Origin: Strongylocentrotus droebachiensis
Taxonomy: Eukaryota; Echinodermata; Echinoidea; Camarodonta; Strongylocentrotidae
Direction of reading: 5' to 3'
Length of the DNA: 64,000 bases
Assembly: GCA_035222895.1 (NCBI GenBank)
Contig: JAVYIG010007482.1
Location: 1-64,000, forward strand
The notes under the pieces were generated by a model. It ran no database searches, was not told the origin of the DNA, and worked only from the letters and a program-made list of their open reading frames with translations. Below, in pieces: positions 39,143-50,900 of the stretch; within the stretch, counting starts at the first letter, position 1; each line of letters starts with the position of its first letter. Both the position numbers and the translations under genes were made by a program.

Positions 39143-39826
39143 CAGGGGCGGATCCACGTAGCGATTTTCCCGGGCCGGCCTCCCCCCCCCCCCCACCTAG
39201 CCCCCCAAAACGATAAAAAAAAATAGGATAATAACGTAAAGTAAACCTTTTTTAAAACACAAAACAAAAGCGCCCCCCCCCCAAAAAAAAAAAAATAAAT
39301 AAATAAATAAATAAAAAAAATAATAATAATAATTGATTCACTGACCGGCTGAGTGGGCACTAAATTTTTCGTCCAAAACTCGATCAAAAAAGGAAAGAAG
39401 AAAGGTGCTCTACCCCCCTCTCGACTTATTCGCCGGCCGGCTGAGTCGACGCTAAATTTTGTATTAAGATTTGGCTCCCCCCCCCCCCCCCCCCTTGTCG
39501 CCGGCTGGATCCTCTGCAGGCGCGGATCCACAGGGGGGGGGGGGGGGGCTGACAACAGCATTTTTATTTTATTTTTATTTTGTATTATGAAAAAAATAAA
39601 AAAATATCACGAAGAAGGCCAAACCAACAAAAAAGTGGTCTTACCCACCTCCCCCCCCCCCCCCCCGCTTAATTACCGGCTGGCTGAGTCGGGGTAAAAT
39701 ATTTCCTGAAAAATTGGACAAAAAAAGTGCCTCCTACCCCCCCCCCCCCCCGCAATTGAGTCGCAACTAATATTTTCTCACGGATTGGGCCCCCCCCCCT
39801 CCTCCCGCCGGCTGGATCCGCCACTG
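39143..39826. mobile_element. Composite of poly-C/poly-G elements with GGATCC ends
   Basis: Starts CAGGGGCGGATCCACG and ends GGCTGGATCCGCCACTG, its imperfect inverse. An internal junction GGCTGGATCCTCTGCAGG then CGCGGATCCACAGG (39502-39533) indicates two elements in tandem. Inside are repeated CCGGCTGAGT and long C or G runs (39178-39193, 39479-39494, 39533-39548, 39651-39666, 39738-39751). Confidence 0.75.
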
Positions 39827-40094
39827 TTCTCACCCCTATAACAAAACAAAAAACAGACACGCTTTCCCATTCTCGCACAATATGTCCACGATATGCGCGT
39901 ATCGCTAACCTCCATTGATAAATACCGTATAGGTGGCATGCGCAATGTTTATGAAATTTAATTCTTGTGAACTTTCCTTTTTTCTTTGAATGGAATTGTA
40001 TATGTGATTTAATTCAGGTTTTTATTATTGTTACGTTCTTGTGGGTTAAAAATACAAACCATGTTTACTCCTTTACTGTTTTTTTTCTATTGGA

Positions 40095-40195
40095 GGGGGG
40101 GGGGGGCGTTTTTTTTTTTTTTTGGGGGGGGGGGGGGCAAAAATGCGTTTTGCCCCCCCCCCCCCCTGCCTCCCTCCCCCCCCCCCCCCCCCCAC
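40095..40195. repeat. Cluster of G and C homopolymers
   Basis: Runs of G (40095-40106, 40124-40137) face runs of C (40155-40166, 40178-40192), so the region could fold as a hairpin or quadruplex. Base counts in such runs are error-prone. Confidence 0.8.
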
Positions 40196-40625
40196 TTCCG
40201 GCGCCTATGATTGTATATCTTTCTTAGTGTGTTATGAATACAAAATAGCATTTGCATCATAATGAAAATGTCATTCGTTTATCACTCGCGAATATAATGT
40301 GAATTCTAAATAATATTAGGCAAAAAGTTGCCCAATTTGTATCCGACGTGAGGGCGATTATGTGCCATACGCCCATGGTCATACCGACTTTTCGGTAAAT
40401 TAATGATTTTGCATGATTTACCCAGTGTTGGATAAAAAGAAAATACCCAACTTTTAACCAACAAAAATTTACCCGATCAGAAAAGTAATACCAGAAGTTA
40501 TTATGGAGCATACGTGTTAAAGACTAAGGGGCACTGCATAAGAACGAATGTTCAGAATACAGGATTTGTTTGGATCGTGTACAAAATGAATGGAAATTTA
40601 TAATAAGACGTATATCAATATCAAT

Positions 40626-41030
40626 ATACTCATCTGACCTTAATTCCTAAGACCCCTGATCTTGCCAGGGCTCTGCCCCCTGGACCCCACCAGGCCCTAT
40701 GGTGGGCCCGGGGGCTCTCCAGGGGGCCTGTACCCGCACCAAGGGCCCCATGGCGGGCCCCTCGATGCTCATTTGACCGTAATTTACTCCCTAAAACCCC
40801 TGAGCTTCATGGGGCTTAGTCCTAGACCCCACACCAATTATAGTAACCTTACCAGTTTCACAGATTTTGTGTACAAATATGTTCATCTGACCGTTATCAC
40901 ATGCCTAAAATTACCCCCTGAACTTCCCAGGCTCCGGCCCAGGCTATACGCCCTTGATGCCGTACGTGGCTTATTTGCCCCTAGGCCCTACGCCAGTAAC
41001 GCTACGCTCTACCTGATCGTTAATAATTAA
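40626..41030 (-). repeat. Right arm of the foldback: three to four diverged 94-bp units, inverted
   Basis: On the minus strand this reads GGGGTCTTAGG, GGTGGGGTCCAGGGGGCAGA, GATGAGCATCGAGGGGCCCG and AAGCTCAGGGGTTTTAGG, the parts of the left-arm unit. The units are much more diverged than those of the left arm. Confidence 0.8.
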
Positions 41031-41290
41031 CCCCCCCCCTCCCCCAAAAAAAAAAAAAAAAAAAAAAAAGTTTTTGCTCATTACGTCACTGGCGATACCA
41101 ACGGAAATACAGATTTGCCGTCGCATTTCGCCCCCCCCCCCCCCCTCCTCGGTCATGATGGTCCATGGTGTAACCATAGACTTTAATGTATAAACATGTT
41201 TATTAAATTATGGTTTCAGGGTCGGCCCCCGGGAATATAACTTCATGCCATGGCGGTACGTGTTCTGTGTATGCCTGTGGGCGAGTATTT

Positions 41291-41419
41291 GTCGATGGCC
41301 CTCGCTTTGTTGGAGTCCGTAAATTCTGCCGAGCGAAGCGAGTCAGAGAAACCGCTCGGTTTCTCTGACTCGCTTCGCTTGCCAGAATTTACGGACTCGA
41401 AAAGGCGAGGGCCAACGAC
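41291..41419. repeat. Long near-perfect palindrome upstream of the SLC5 gene
   Basis: GTCGATGGCCCTCGC..GAGTCCGTAAATTCTGCC..GAGTCAGAGAAACCG is mirrored by CGGTTTCTCTGACTCGCTTC..CAGAATTTACGGACTCG..GCGAGGGCCAACGAC with a three-base loop (CTC). Confidence 0.9.
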
Positions 41420-41439
41420 AAGAGGCTAGTGGGCGAGTC

Positions 41440-41545
41440 ACACCTCGATGAATCCCGGCCCCGCCCCCAGCCCGGCGGCGCGCCCAAGCAGCGGCCAGCG
41501 CCACCTATATACCACAGAGCGCGAAGTTCAGGCGCTATCTCACAA
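41440..41545 (+). promoter_or_regulatory. Candidate promoter of the SLC5 gene
   Basis: A short CpG-rich island with a GC box (CCCCGCCCCC, 41459-41468) and a TATATA at 41506-41511. It lies about 300 bases upstream of the start codon. It is the only such composition in the neighbourhood. No transcription start was observed, so this is inference. Confidence 0.5.
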
Positions 41546-41810
41546 GTTACACGTTACGAAAATACGACTCGACTATCTCCTGATCAAACTTAAGAACCAG
41601 ACTACGCGCGAAAATAGTCAAATTTGACTGAATACCCAAAATACAACCACCAACAAGCAACAGAAGTTGTTACGTCAATCAGGGAGTATATTAATTAGTT
41701 CCATGGTATGGTAATATTATCTACGCCCGGTACTCGTACGGGAATTATTGGCGAGGACTAGTACTGCAGCAGGCCGCCCATCTAGCGGGCAGCCAACAGG
41801 TTGATAAACT

Positions 41811-41927
41811 ATGGAAGGAGATGAAGTATTCGTGTCACCCATGATGGATGGAAAACAAGGGCTCGTTGCTGTGGATGTCGTGGTGTTGGTGGTATACTTT
41901 GTGCTTGTTCTTGCTGTCGGTTTGGGA
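41811..41927 (+). CDS. SLC5 exon 1: start codon and first helix
   Basis: ATG at 41811 has A at -3 and G at +4. The 39 residues include [18 protein letters not shown], the first membrane helix of SGLTs, preceded by a short acidic N-terminus ([14 protein letters not shown]). Donor GGA|GTGAGT at 41928, phase 0. Confidence 0.9.
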
Positions 41928-44900
41928 GTGAGTATCATTTTCTTCTGTTTTTATTTATTGCTATGTTATGAACTATGCTCAATTGCCAATTCAATCAATG
42001 AGCTCTATATGAGTATGACCATATTGCCTCGCTCGTGCGGAGCACTAGAAAGTGGTATCTTTGTATGGTCATATATGGGAGCCTGGAGCTGCGTACGTTA
42101 AAGGTAAAGACTAGCATTGGAAACGCCCCAATTTCAAAAAATGAAATGGAAGCTCTTATTACCAATCATGTGAAAGAATATGTTTTGACTATAACATGAT
42201 GATACCAATTTTGCCGGGAAACCGCCTACTAATTGATAAAAGTGAAACAGATTAGAAGCGAGAAAGCTCAGATATATATTAAATCATGTGTTTTTTACAG
42301 ATTTTTTTTTTTTTTTTTTTTTTTTTGTCCAGCTTATACATGTATGTTAAGCCAATACTCTGTACATTCGAGTCGTTAGACATAATTCATTTATATACGA
42401 GTGAAATTCATTCGTTTTGTCAAATTATGCATTTATATGCTTACGGGTAGTGAGGATTTTATTTTCTTTAAAAGGAAACAAAAGGATATTATATTGATAG
42501 TGATTCTCTGTTTACAAGAGGAAAGGATAGAAGTATCATTTCGATAGATGTTTAATGTGTTATATATTTAGGTAATCAAAGAAAAGAGAATGCCTTATAA
42601 AATGAGGACATTTTTTTGTAAGAGGAAGACTAGTTTGTAGGGATTTATTTTGAACTGCTGAAACTCCCCTTCATATCCATGATTCATCCTTTCATATTAA
42701 TAGGATATCCCTCATTCACATTCACCCTTTTCATCCACCATCCTTTCATCTGTCTATCTTTCTCTCTCTCATTGGTTTCAATGTTCACCTGATGCAGTCA
42801 AGCTTATAGTATAATTTACATATACTATGAATATTCAATATATACCCTTTGTTTATGTTTGAATATTCAAGAATACTTTGTGATGCTAATTTGTACTTGT
42901 ATGGGACTTTATGAATATTTATTGGTTTCTTCTACTTTGCATGGAATGTATGTGGAATGCTCCATAGCATGCTGTTTATGCTTTGACACATTAAAACCTG
43001 GTCAGTTAGCCAGTAGTTATCAATCCTAGAACATGTCTGCTGGGCTGCCTCTGTGTTAAGAGTGTTAGGAATTACTGTTAGAACCGCAACCCTACAATAT
43101 ATTTGGTAAATTAGTTTATCTATTGGTGTGTGAGAGATAAACGCATGTGTCGTGCACGTGTGCGTAGTCCCATATACATCTTTCTGTGTACAGTGCTTGT
43201 AACTTTACCAAGACTGGGCCAAATTTCTTATCATTTTCATGATTCCAGAACCTTGCAGTACGTATATGCTTATGCTTATATACTTATATGCTAGATGATC
43301 AACCTTTTTTGATTGATTCCACAACGTTTCTTTCACAATGCAATCGCATGACCATAACTGGTCTTTATCTTTAACGTTTTTTATTTATGCCGTATTGTTG
43401 TTGCGTGTCTCAACGAATTGGGTATCTGCAGAGATCATATTTTATTTCAAAATATATCTTGGCATTTATATGAATGACATATAATTGTGGGTGGTGCATA
43501 ATTATGATGCTGCCTAGCTTGATGCATATATTTTTGGTAAAATCACTGTCAGCAAAGTGAGTCATGAGGACAATCTCCACAACAACAGCTTTATTATATA
43601 GTTTAAAAATTGATACTAATCAGTGAAATGTGATGCTACATAATGTAATTTAAAAAGGATATAGGGCAGACAAGTCTACCAGTACCTCGATCTATACTAG
43701 ATCTGTTTGGTATTTTTGTTTGTTTTATGTGATGAAAGAATGAAAATCACTCCAGTGAGATTGTCACTATCTCTGAAACTCCCTGCTATCATCCCATTAA
43801 TGTAGAAATGGACCAAATGAATGTTCCTGTCAAATGCCAACTTGTGCACATACACTGTATACATGTCCAGCAGCCCCCCCCCCCCCCCCCCTGCCCACAT
43901 CCCCTGTGTCATCCTATCTAGCTTTTAAACGTTGTTCAATGTCCTTCCTTTTTTTGACCCCTCCCTCTTTTTGACTCCTCCTTCTGGCACCAATTTTTAA
44001 AGAACATTTTAGTGTCAATGGTGATATTTCTTAATGTCATTAATTGTTTTTATCGGAATTGATTGTCATGACCTTTGTGACTGATCCTCGAAGAGGCTAG
44101 AGACCAATTGACTCATAATATATGGGGTCAGATATTGTATCAATATTTGATTCCAGCGGCATTTAAAGAACAATTATTACTTAACTTCTTAATGTATTTT
44201 TTTACCTCTGATAATTTGACCTCAGCTGACATTTGACCTCTGATATTTTATCACTGACATTTTAACCTGTAACATTTCGACCTCTGATTTTTCTACCTCC
44301 GTCATTTTTTACATTTGACATTTTCACCTTTGATATTTTTACCACTGATATTTGAATGCCTCCACCCACTGAAAAGGGGTGCCAGATCGAGGCATTATGT
44401 TCTTGTTAAAGCGATATCTCAAGAACCACCTGAGATATCAAATATAATTTGGTGATAGTGTGTATCACTGAATAAAGACAATCTGATTAGATTTCTTGTT
44501 AGTGGGTCAAAGGTCATAGAGGTCAACTTCTGAATTTCCAGCTATAAGCCTCCTGTTATCGCACATACTCTCGAACCATTAGAAATATGAGGCTCAAACT
44601 TGGTGATAATATTACCATAGGAAAGTGATAACAGTACCATAGGAAGACGATATGATCAGATATTAGATTAGTGGGCCAAAGGTCACAGAGGTCAATGTCT
44701 GAAATTCTAGATATTCGCAATATATCTCAAGAACCACTAGAGATATGAGGCTCAAACTTGCCATAGGAAGATGATCTGATCAGATTTTGGGTAATAGGTC
44801 AAAGGTCAAAGGTACCGTTACAGATGTTTTAATCAATTGATGATCTGAATTATGTGAATTTTATTGTAAAACAGTAATAATTATTGAATTTTGTGAATCA

Positions 44901-47900
44901 CAGAGATGTTACACTCACTTTTTATTTTATCATTTCAAGTGCCAATATGCCTAGAACAGCAATCGTATACCCTTGTTTCCCGATTAAGGCTACTGCATGT
45001 ATTTATAATTGATGAGAATCCTTCCAAATTGCACTCAAGACCTACACTCTACACTCCAGACAAATAATATACAAATAGTGAATGGTCTTTATTCCTGCAA
45101 TGGTACAAGATTTTGCACGAGGTGAAAGATTAGAGACGCTATATTCAACGAGGCGCAACCGAGTTGAATGGAGCGTCTCATCTTTCACCGAATGCAAAAT
45201 ATTGTTCCATTGCACGAATAAAGACCAATCACTATTTGTTTTATACAACACCTTGGACGTTAACAGGCTTAAAACAGTTTTCCTAGGCCTAAATCTCAGC
45301 AAATTTTTTTTTTGTATTCAATTGATGAAATTGCTGATAGTGAGCGCGCACTATTGGGCAGGCAGCAAACCACAAGCGTACCATGCGCCGCGCGTACCAA
45401 CCTTTATGTTTAGTGTTCGCGGAGTGCAATTTCGTTTGATCCTTTCGCACCATTGCACTCTGACGTCACTTAGCTCACAATATACTTTGTACATCGTTGG
45501 TGACGTCAGAGTGCAATGGTGCGAAAGGATCAAACGGAATTGCACTGCTGGAGAATGATGCTGTTCAATGGTACTTTTAGCGCATGTCATGTGATCAAGA
45601 ATTGACCAATGAGGTTGCAAGAATCTTAGTAGGCGTTGTATAAATTTTAATATTGCACCCTAGTCCCTACCCATAAATACGCAAACAAATGATCTTTCTC
45701 TTCTTGAGTGCCTGCGTTAAATTTCATTATACTTGTTTTGCATACTTCTTTGAGTAGAAAAATATTAATTAGCGTGAAGTTACTCTCTAATAACACTTTT
45801 GAGTATGGAATTTTGTATGTATTGTTTGTTTGTATGTCATAAAACATTGATTTGTGTTTCTTTTCCATGTTCTCTAGTCGATGTGTCGATCCAATCGTGG
45901 TAGCACTGAGGGATATTTCTTAGCTGGTGGATCAATGCTATGGTTTCCTGTGAGTATTACTTTAGTCTCTTTTGGTTTTAGCTCAAGTTCAAGTTCATTT
46001 TATTAATCAATACTTTTATTAGAAAATAGAAATATACAATGGTAGCAACATACAAATGATATTGATATATTGCATGAAAATAACAAAACAGAGAAGAAAG
46101 AAGATTAGAAATTACACACAAACAGTAATAAAAGTACATGTATGTATTTGGAGACAAGACAGGAAGGCCTGCCTTATGGGCAGGGGCGTAGCTAGACCTT
46201 TTTCACTGGGGGGGGGGGGGGGGGGGGGGGTGTAGAGGCTACCAATTACTGTCAAATACATTAATGCCAATGTACCAATGTCTACCAATTTAACCCTATG
46301 AACCCGGAGCTGAGGCTTAAGTTTCTTACAAACTATACATGCGTGTGCGCACATGGTCATTTTCCTTGACCTCATAAATATCTGGTTTATCTTTGTCAAG
46401 ACTAGTCAGCATTGTACATGTAGCTATATAACAAAATGTGCAACCACGGTAAGCTTGAGCGCCGTTGGGGTGACAATGAAATGGCCTTTGAGACACAGGT
46501 TCTCCATCACTTTCTGTCTTCAGCTGTTCTACATTGTAGTTATATGCTTTTTGCTCAGTTTTTGTTGGACCATACTATCCGTCAGCCTGTACTATCCGCA
46601 CCCCCCTCCCCCTTCACACTCTGTTAACCTTCCCCCTACTATTTACCTACATGTAACCCAGGCTAAGGAAACCCACGCTGTTCTCACTCGAATAACTTAC
46701 CCTGGATTATATCTGATTGGACGCGGCATTTTCGCCTTCACCGGTTATCACCGCTCTCCTTCACCCCAGACTATTTTGACATCTAATCTCACTTGAGGGC
46801 CTATATTGCAAATGTACAGGCACATACATATACATGTATCGATGTATCATAACATTATTATCTTGAATACATTTTCAGTACAGCCCTGAGAGAATTCTTG
46901 ATTGGTAGCCCATTTTTGGTACCTACACTAGTACACTGTATGTTGCAAAACATATTTGGGATGATATAGCTGAGTACCGGTATAGCTCAACTCATAATGA
47001 ATATTTTGCAAATGAAGCAGTATGATATTGCTCCAGCCTCAGCCCCAGCTTTTCACCTTCCCAGCCAAAATGCCAGCGCAAAGCTGAAGCCTTTCCCTAA
47101 AAAGCGTGTAAACGCCTTCTAATGTTTGATCTCCATATATGAAAATGTAACGATCAATCATCAAAATTTCACTGCTTGAAAAATTCAGTACGATCCAAAC
47201 GATCTGCTCTTACAGGTGTAGGTAGGTTTAATAGCAAAATATAGTGACATAAAAAGATGCGTCTGGCCCAGGGAAAAAACTACCTAAAAATTGTTTGGGG
47301 CTACTTTTCAAGCTTGCTTGCATGAAAATAACACTTATTAATTTGTTTTGCATTGAACTTTATGCAAAATTGGGGGCTCTTTTGGGGGCTCTTTTGGCAT
47401 TTCGGGGCTAATTTGCTCCGAGCCCCTGTGTATTTTTTCCCCTGGTCCGGCCTCCGGCGTGCCAATAGCACGTTTATTGAAAATCGTAATTTATCACACT
47501 GCGGTACATGTAGAAGCAGATCGTTTGGATATAGAGCTGGTAAGTGCATCTCGATGAGGCTTAATGTTAGCTAAACTTTAATTCAGATACCCGGGTTACC
47601 GGGACATGTCAAAAATAGAAGTTTTAATTAATAGACATCCCGGCCCCCTCCCCCCTCCCCCCCCCCCCCCACTCAGTGTCATTTAGGGTACGCATATGCA
47701 TGTTCCCTCCTTTTGAAAACACCCCTCTAAGTCTGGTGTGTAAAGTCAATACGGGCCGGATTTTTGTGTACTATGAGCCAGACTTTGATGCGTGAAAAGT
47801 ACCCCTTTACCGGACATTTTGGGAACACGCATGGTATCCCTCCGTTCACGGAGTGGGGGGCCAGGTAGACATCTCTATCTATTATTCAAATTTGCGCTCC

Positions 47901-50900
47901 AGACGTTTCTTTGTGCATGCAACTTTATTTTGCCGAGCTACCTTACTATATATTTTCATGAAGATTGAATACAAATTCGAAGTCAGATCAAGCGAAATAG
48001 TCTTTTTGAAGAAAATACAGATGGAGTATATATATGTGTTAACTTCTTTTTGTGGATACAGGTAGGAGCTTCCTTGTTTGCAAGTAACATTGGTAGTGAG
48101 CACTTCATAGGACTTGCAGGGTCAGGAGCATCATCCGGTCTGGGTGTGGGAGCCTTTGAGCTCAATGTAAGTCTTCTTCTAGTATATCTTCCAATTCCAA
48201 TAACTTACGATTACTCAATGTGTATACCGGTAATAATAATAAAAGCCATATTTGTATGGCACTTAAAAGTATGTTTGTATTCGCTTTCATCATAATTATT
48301 GTCACCCCATCATTTTTAACCATAGAATTCCACTGTTCCATTTTAAGTTTTGTAGGTTGATTTTATACATTCTAGCTATAAAACATACTTTGTATTTTCA
48401 GGTGATTTGTACCCTTAACCAAAACAGTGTGACAGGGAAAAATTTAATGAAAACATTTCGGGGGCTACTTTTCAAACTTGCTTGCATGAAAATAACACTC
48501 TTTAATTTGTTTTACATTGAACTCTATGCAAATTGGGGCTCTTTTTTTACTTTCGAGGGCTCTTTTGGGCATTTCGGGGGCTAATTTGCCCCGATCCCCG
48601 TGTATTTTTTCCCTGCAGTGTGATATTAATACACCACCCAAGACGTTTGATCATTGTTAGATGCTGCCTTTAAGTGTCGGCTTGCATGGTGATGTACATG
48701 TAGATATACAGTAGGCTTGCGGGTGCACCATGTGAGAGAGAGAGAGAGGGTTGAGGAGTCCTGGAAATGACTCTGACTCTACACACCCCCAAGAAAGATT
48801 ACCGAGTCAGAGTCCTTTCGAGGACTCCTCAACCCTCTCTCTCTCTCTCTCACATGGTGCACCCGCAAGCCTATTGATCATTGTTATTTTGTTGCAGGCC
48901 ATTATCTTGCTTCAAGTGCTGGGATGGATCTTTCTACCAGTGTACCTTGCTTCTGGGATCTATACCATGCCTGAATATCTGCAGAAGAGGTTTGGAGGCA
49001 GGAGGATCAGAATGTACATTGCTGTTGTCTCACTTATCTTATACATCTTCACCAAGATATCGGTAAGAACACCGTCTTCCATTGCTGTTGTCTCACTTAT
49101 CTTATACATCTTCACCAAGATATCGGTAAGAACACTGTATTCCATTGCTGTTGTCTCACTTATCTTATACATCTTCACCAAGATATCGGTAAGAACACTT
49201 TCTTCCATTGCTGTTGTCTCACCTATCTTATACATCTTCACCAAGATATCGGTAAGAACACTTTCTTCCATTGCTGTTGTCTCACTTATCTTATACATCT
49301 TCACCAAGATATCGGTAAGAACACTTTCTTCCATTGCTGTGCTTTCAGATTTAATGCCCCTTCGTCTTTACAAAGACATCAGTAAGACTTCCATTGCTGT
49401 GCTTTCAGATGTAATGCCCTTTTGTCTTTACAAAGACATCGGTAAGAACACTTTCTTCCATTGCTGTGCTTTCAGCTTCAATGTTCTTTCCTCTTTACTA
49501 AAGCCTCGGTCACAAATGCCATTACGAACTGCTACGAACGCCGTACGAACAATTTTTAGACAATGGAAACTTGGGAAGACAATGGAAAAATAGGGAGATT
49601 CGTATGAAATTATGGTTTGTACGAACCTTTGTGACCGTAGCTTTAGATAGCAATAACGACTTTATCTTCTGTTGCAGTTCTTTCTTCTTTACAAAGGTAT
49701 TAGAAAAGTTTCTATAATCTCGTATTGACCAGCTTATGCCAACTTTTTTATCAGAAATCCAACTGATAATAGGATATTTCTTTCAGATGTGACTAAAGTT
49801 ATTTGATAGAAAGTTGAAAGCTAATTTGTTTTCTCATCAGAATTCGATATATCAAGATTGTGTTGGAAATGACATGCTTAAAAGGTAACGCAAAAGTTTT
49901 TGGAAATTTTGAAAATTGGATGGATAGTATTTCCTTACAATTTTGATTATATTTGAATGCCCATGTGGATGTATTATAAGCACTAGAAAATTTAGCCCCA
50001 AAAACACTTGTGCTTTAAGTAGAGAAATTGAATAATCAAAAATTTACAGGTACTCCCTGTAAAATTCAAATATTTCAAATAGCGCCATAAAAGTCTCAGA
50101 ATATGCAGTTCAGATGTATAATTTCCAAATGGGAATAGCAAATAGGTCGATTGTAGACAAGAAACATGGTTTTAAAGCTAAAGCAATATCAGTCTTGAGA
50201 GAGCGCTATACAACATAAAGAGTTTTTTATTCACAATTTCATCACTTTATAGACTTGATTTCAACCGCGACATTGAATATTGTAAAATCGCTTATGCTTC
50301 CAATATGTTCATTTGAACCAAATTCATGACCCCATACCCAAACTTTGTATTACCTTTAACCCTAAATGTGCCCACTTTCCATTGACATTGATTTTGTTAA
50401 GGTCTAGATTGCATTTTTCCTTTTGAAAATTAGCATTTTGAAGTACATGTTCGATCTGTTTGCAAACTGAATTGTAGCGACAATCGTTGGCCTTTGCTGC
50501 TCTTCAATAATACGATGACAAACAGTATTAATTATAAATTAACAGTTGATTCCCCTCGGTTGATTCTTATGTTTGGATTATTTGGCGGGGAGAGATAGAA
50601 GTGAACGGTCTTACGCTTTATCCAACGTTGTATTATTATTCTTATTGTTCATCGTCTCTACGATGCTCTTTGAATCAAAAACAGCTTTTATTGTTAGGCT
50701 TCCTGAAAGAAATTTTGTTTGCACCCTGTAAATTATGATGATTTTTATCATGTGTTTGATTTTGTTATGATAAAAATCTACTGGCCGTGGGTGCATGCCA
50801 ATAAGTTCTTTACACCAATCTTTACAAAAATGAGGTGCTATTCGGTGGGGCGTACATATGGCAATCACATGGTAGATCATTAGTACCGGGTCTAATACAT

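Larger units (their letters stand above)
33784..41091. mobile_element. Large asymmetric foldback element
   Basis: The outer ends CAGTGACGTA (33784) and TACGTCACTG (41082-41091) are inverse. Inside them, TTAACGATCAGGTAGAGCGTA (from about 33888) faces TACGCTCTACCTGATCGTTAA (from about 41007). Then both arms consist of copies of the same 94-bp unit in opposite orientation. The left arm spans about 5.0 kb and the right about 0.47 kb. Both stop at the same point of the unit (GGTCAGATGAG), at 38779 and 40626. The 1.85-kb loop has no coding frame and holds nested elements. No target-site duplication was recognised. Confidence 0.75.

Noticed and set aside
39010-39697. Open frames of 183 and 114 codons in the foldback loop
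   Set aside because: They cross poly-C/poly-G runs and element ends and encode low-complexity G/P/F runs.
45082-45558. 158-codon open frame
   Set aside because: It runs across the two palindromes at 45070-45242 and 45424-45546; openness on both strands is due to the mirrored sequence.
46353-46796. 147-codon open frame in SLC5 intron 2
   Set aside because: No recognisable domain, no splice context, and composition like the intron around it.
48751-48897. Upstream extension of SLC5 exon 4 as part of a 280-codon frame
   Set aside because: The extension is the hairpin and its loop; homology starts at 48898 right after a good acceptor.
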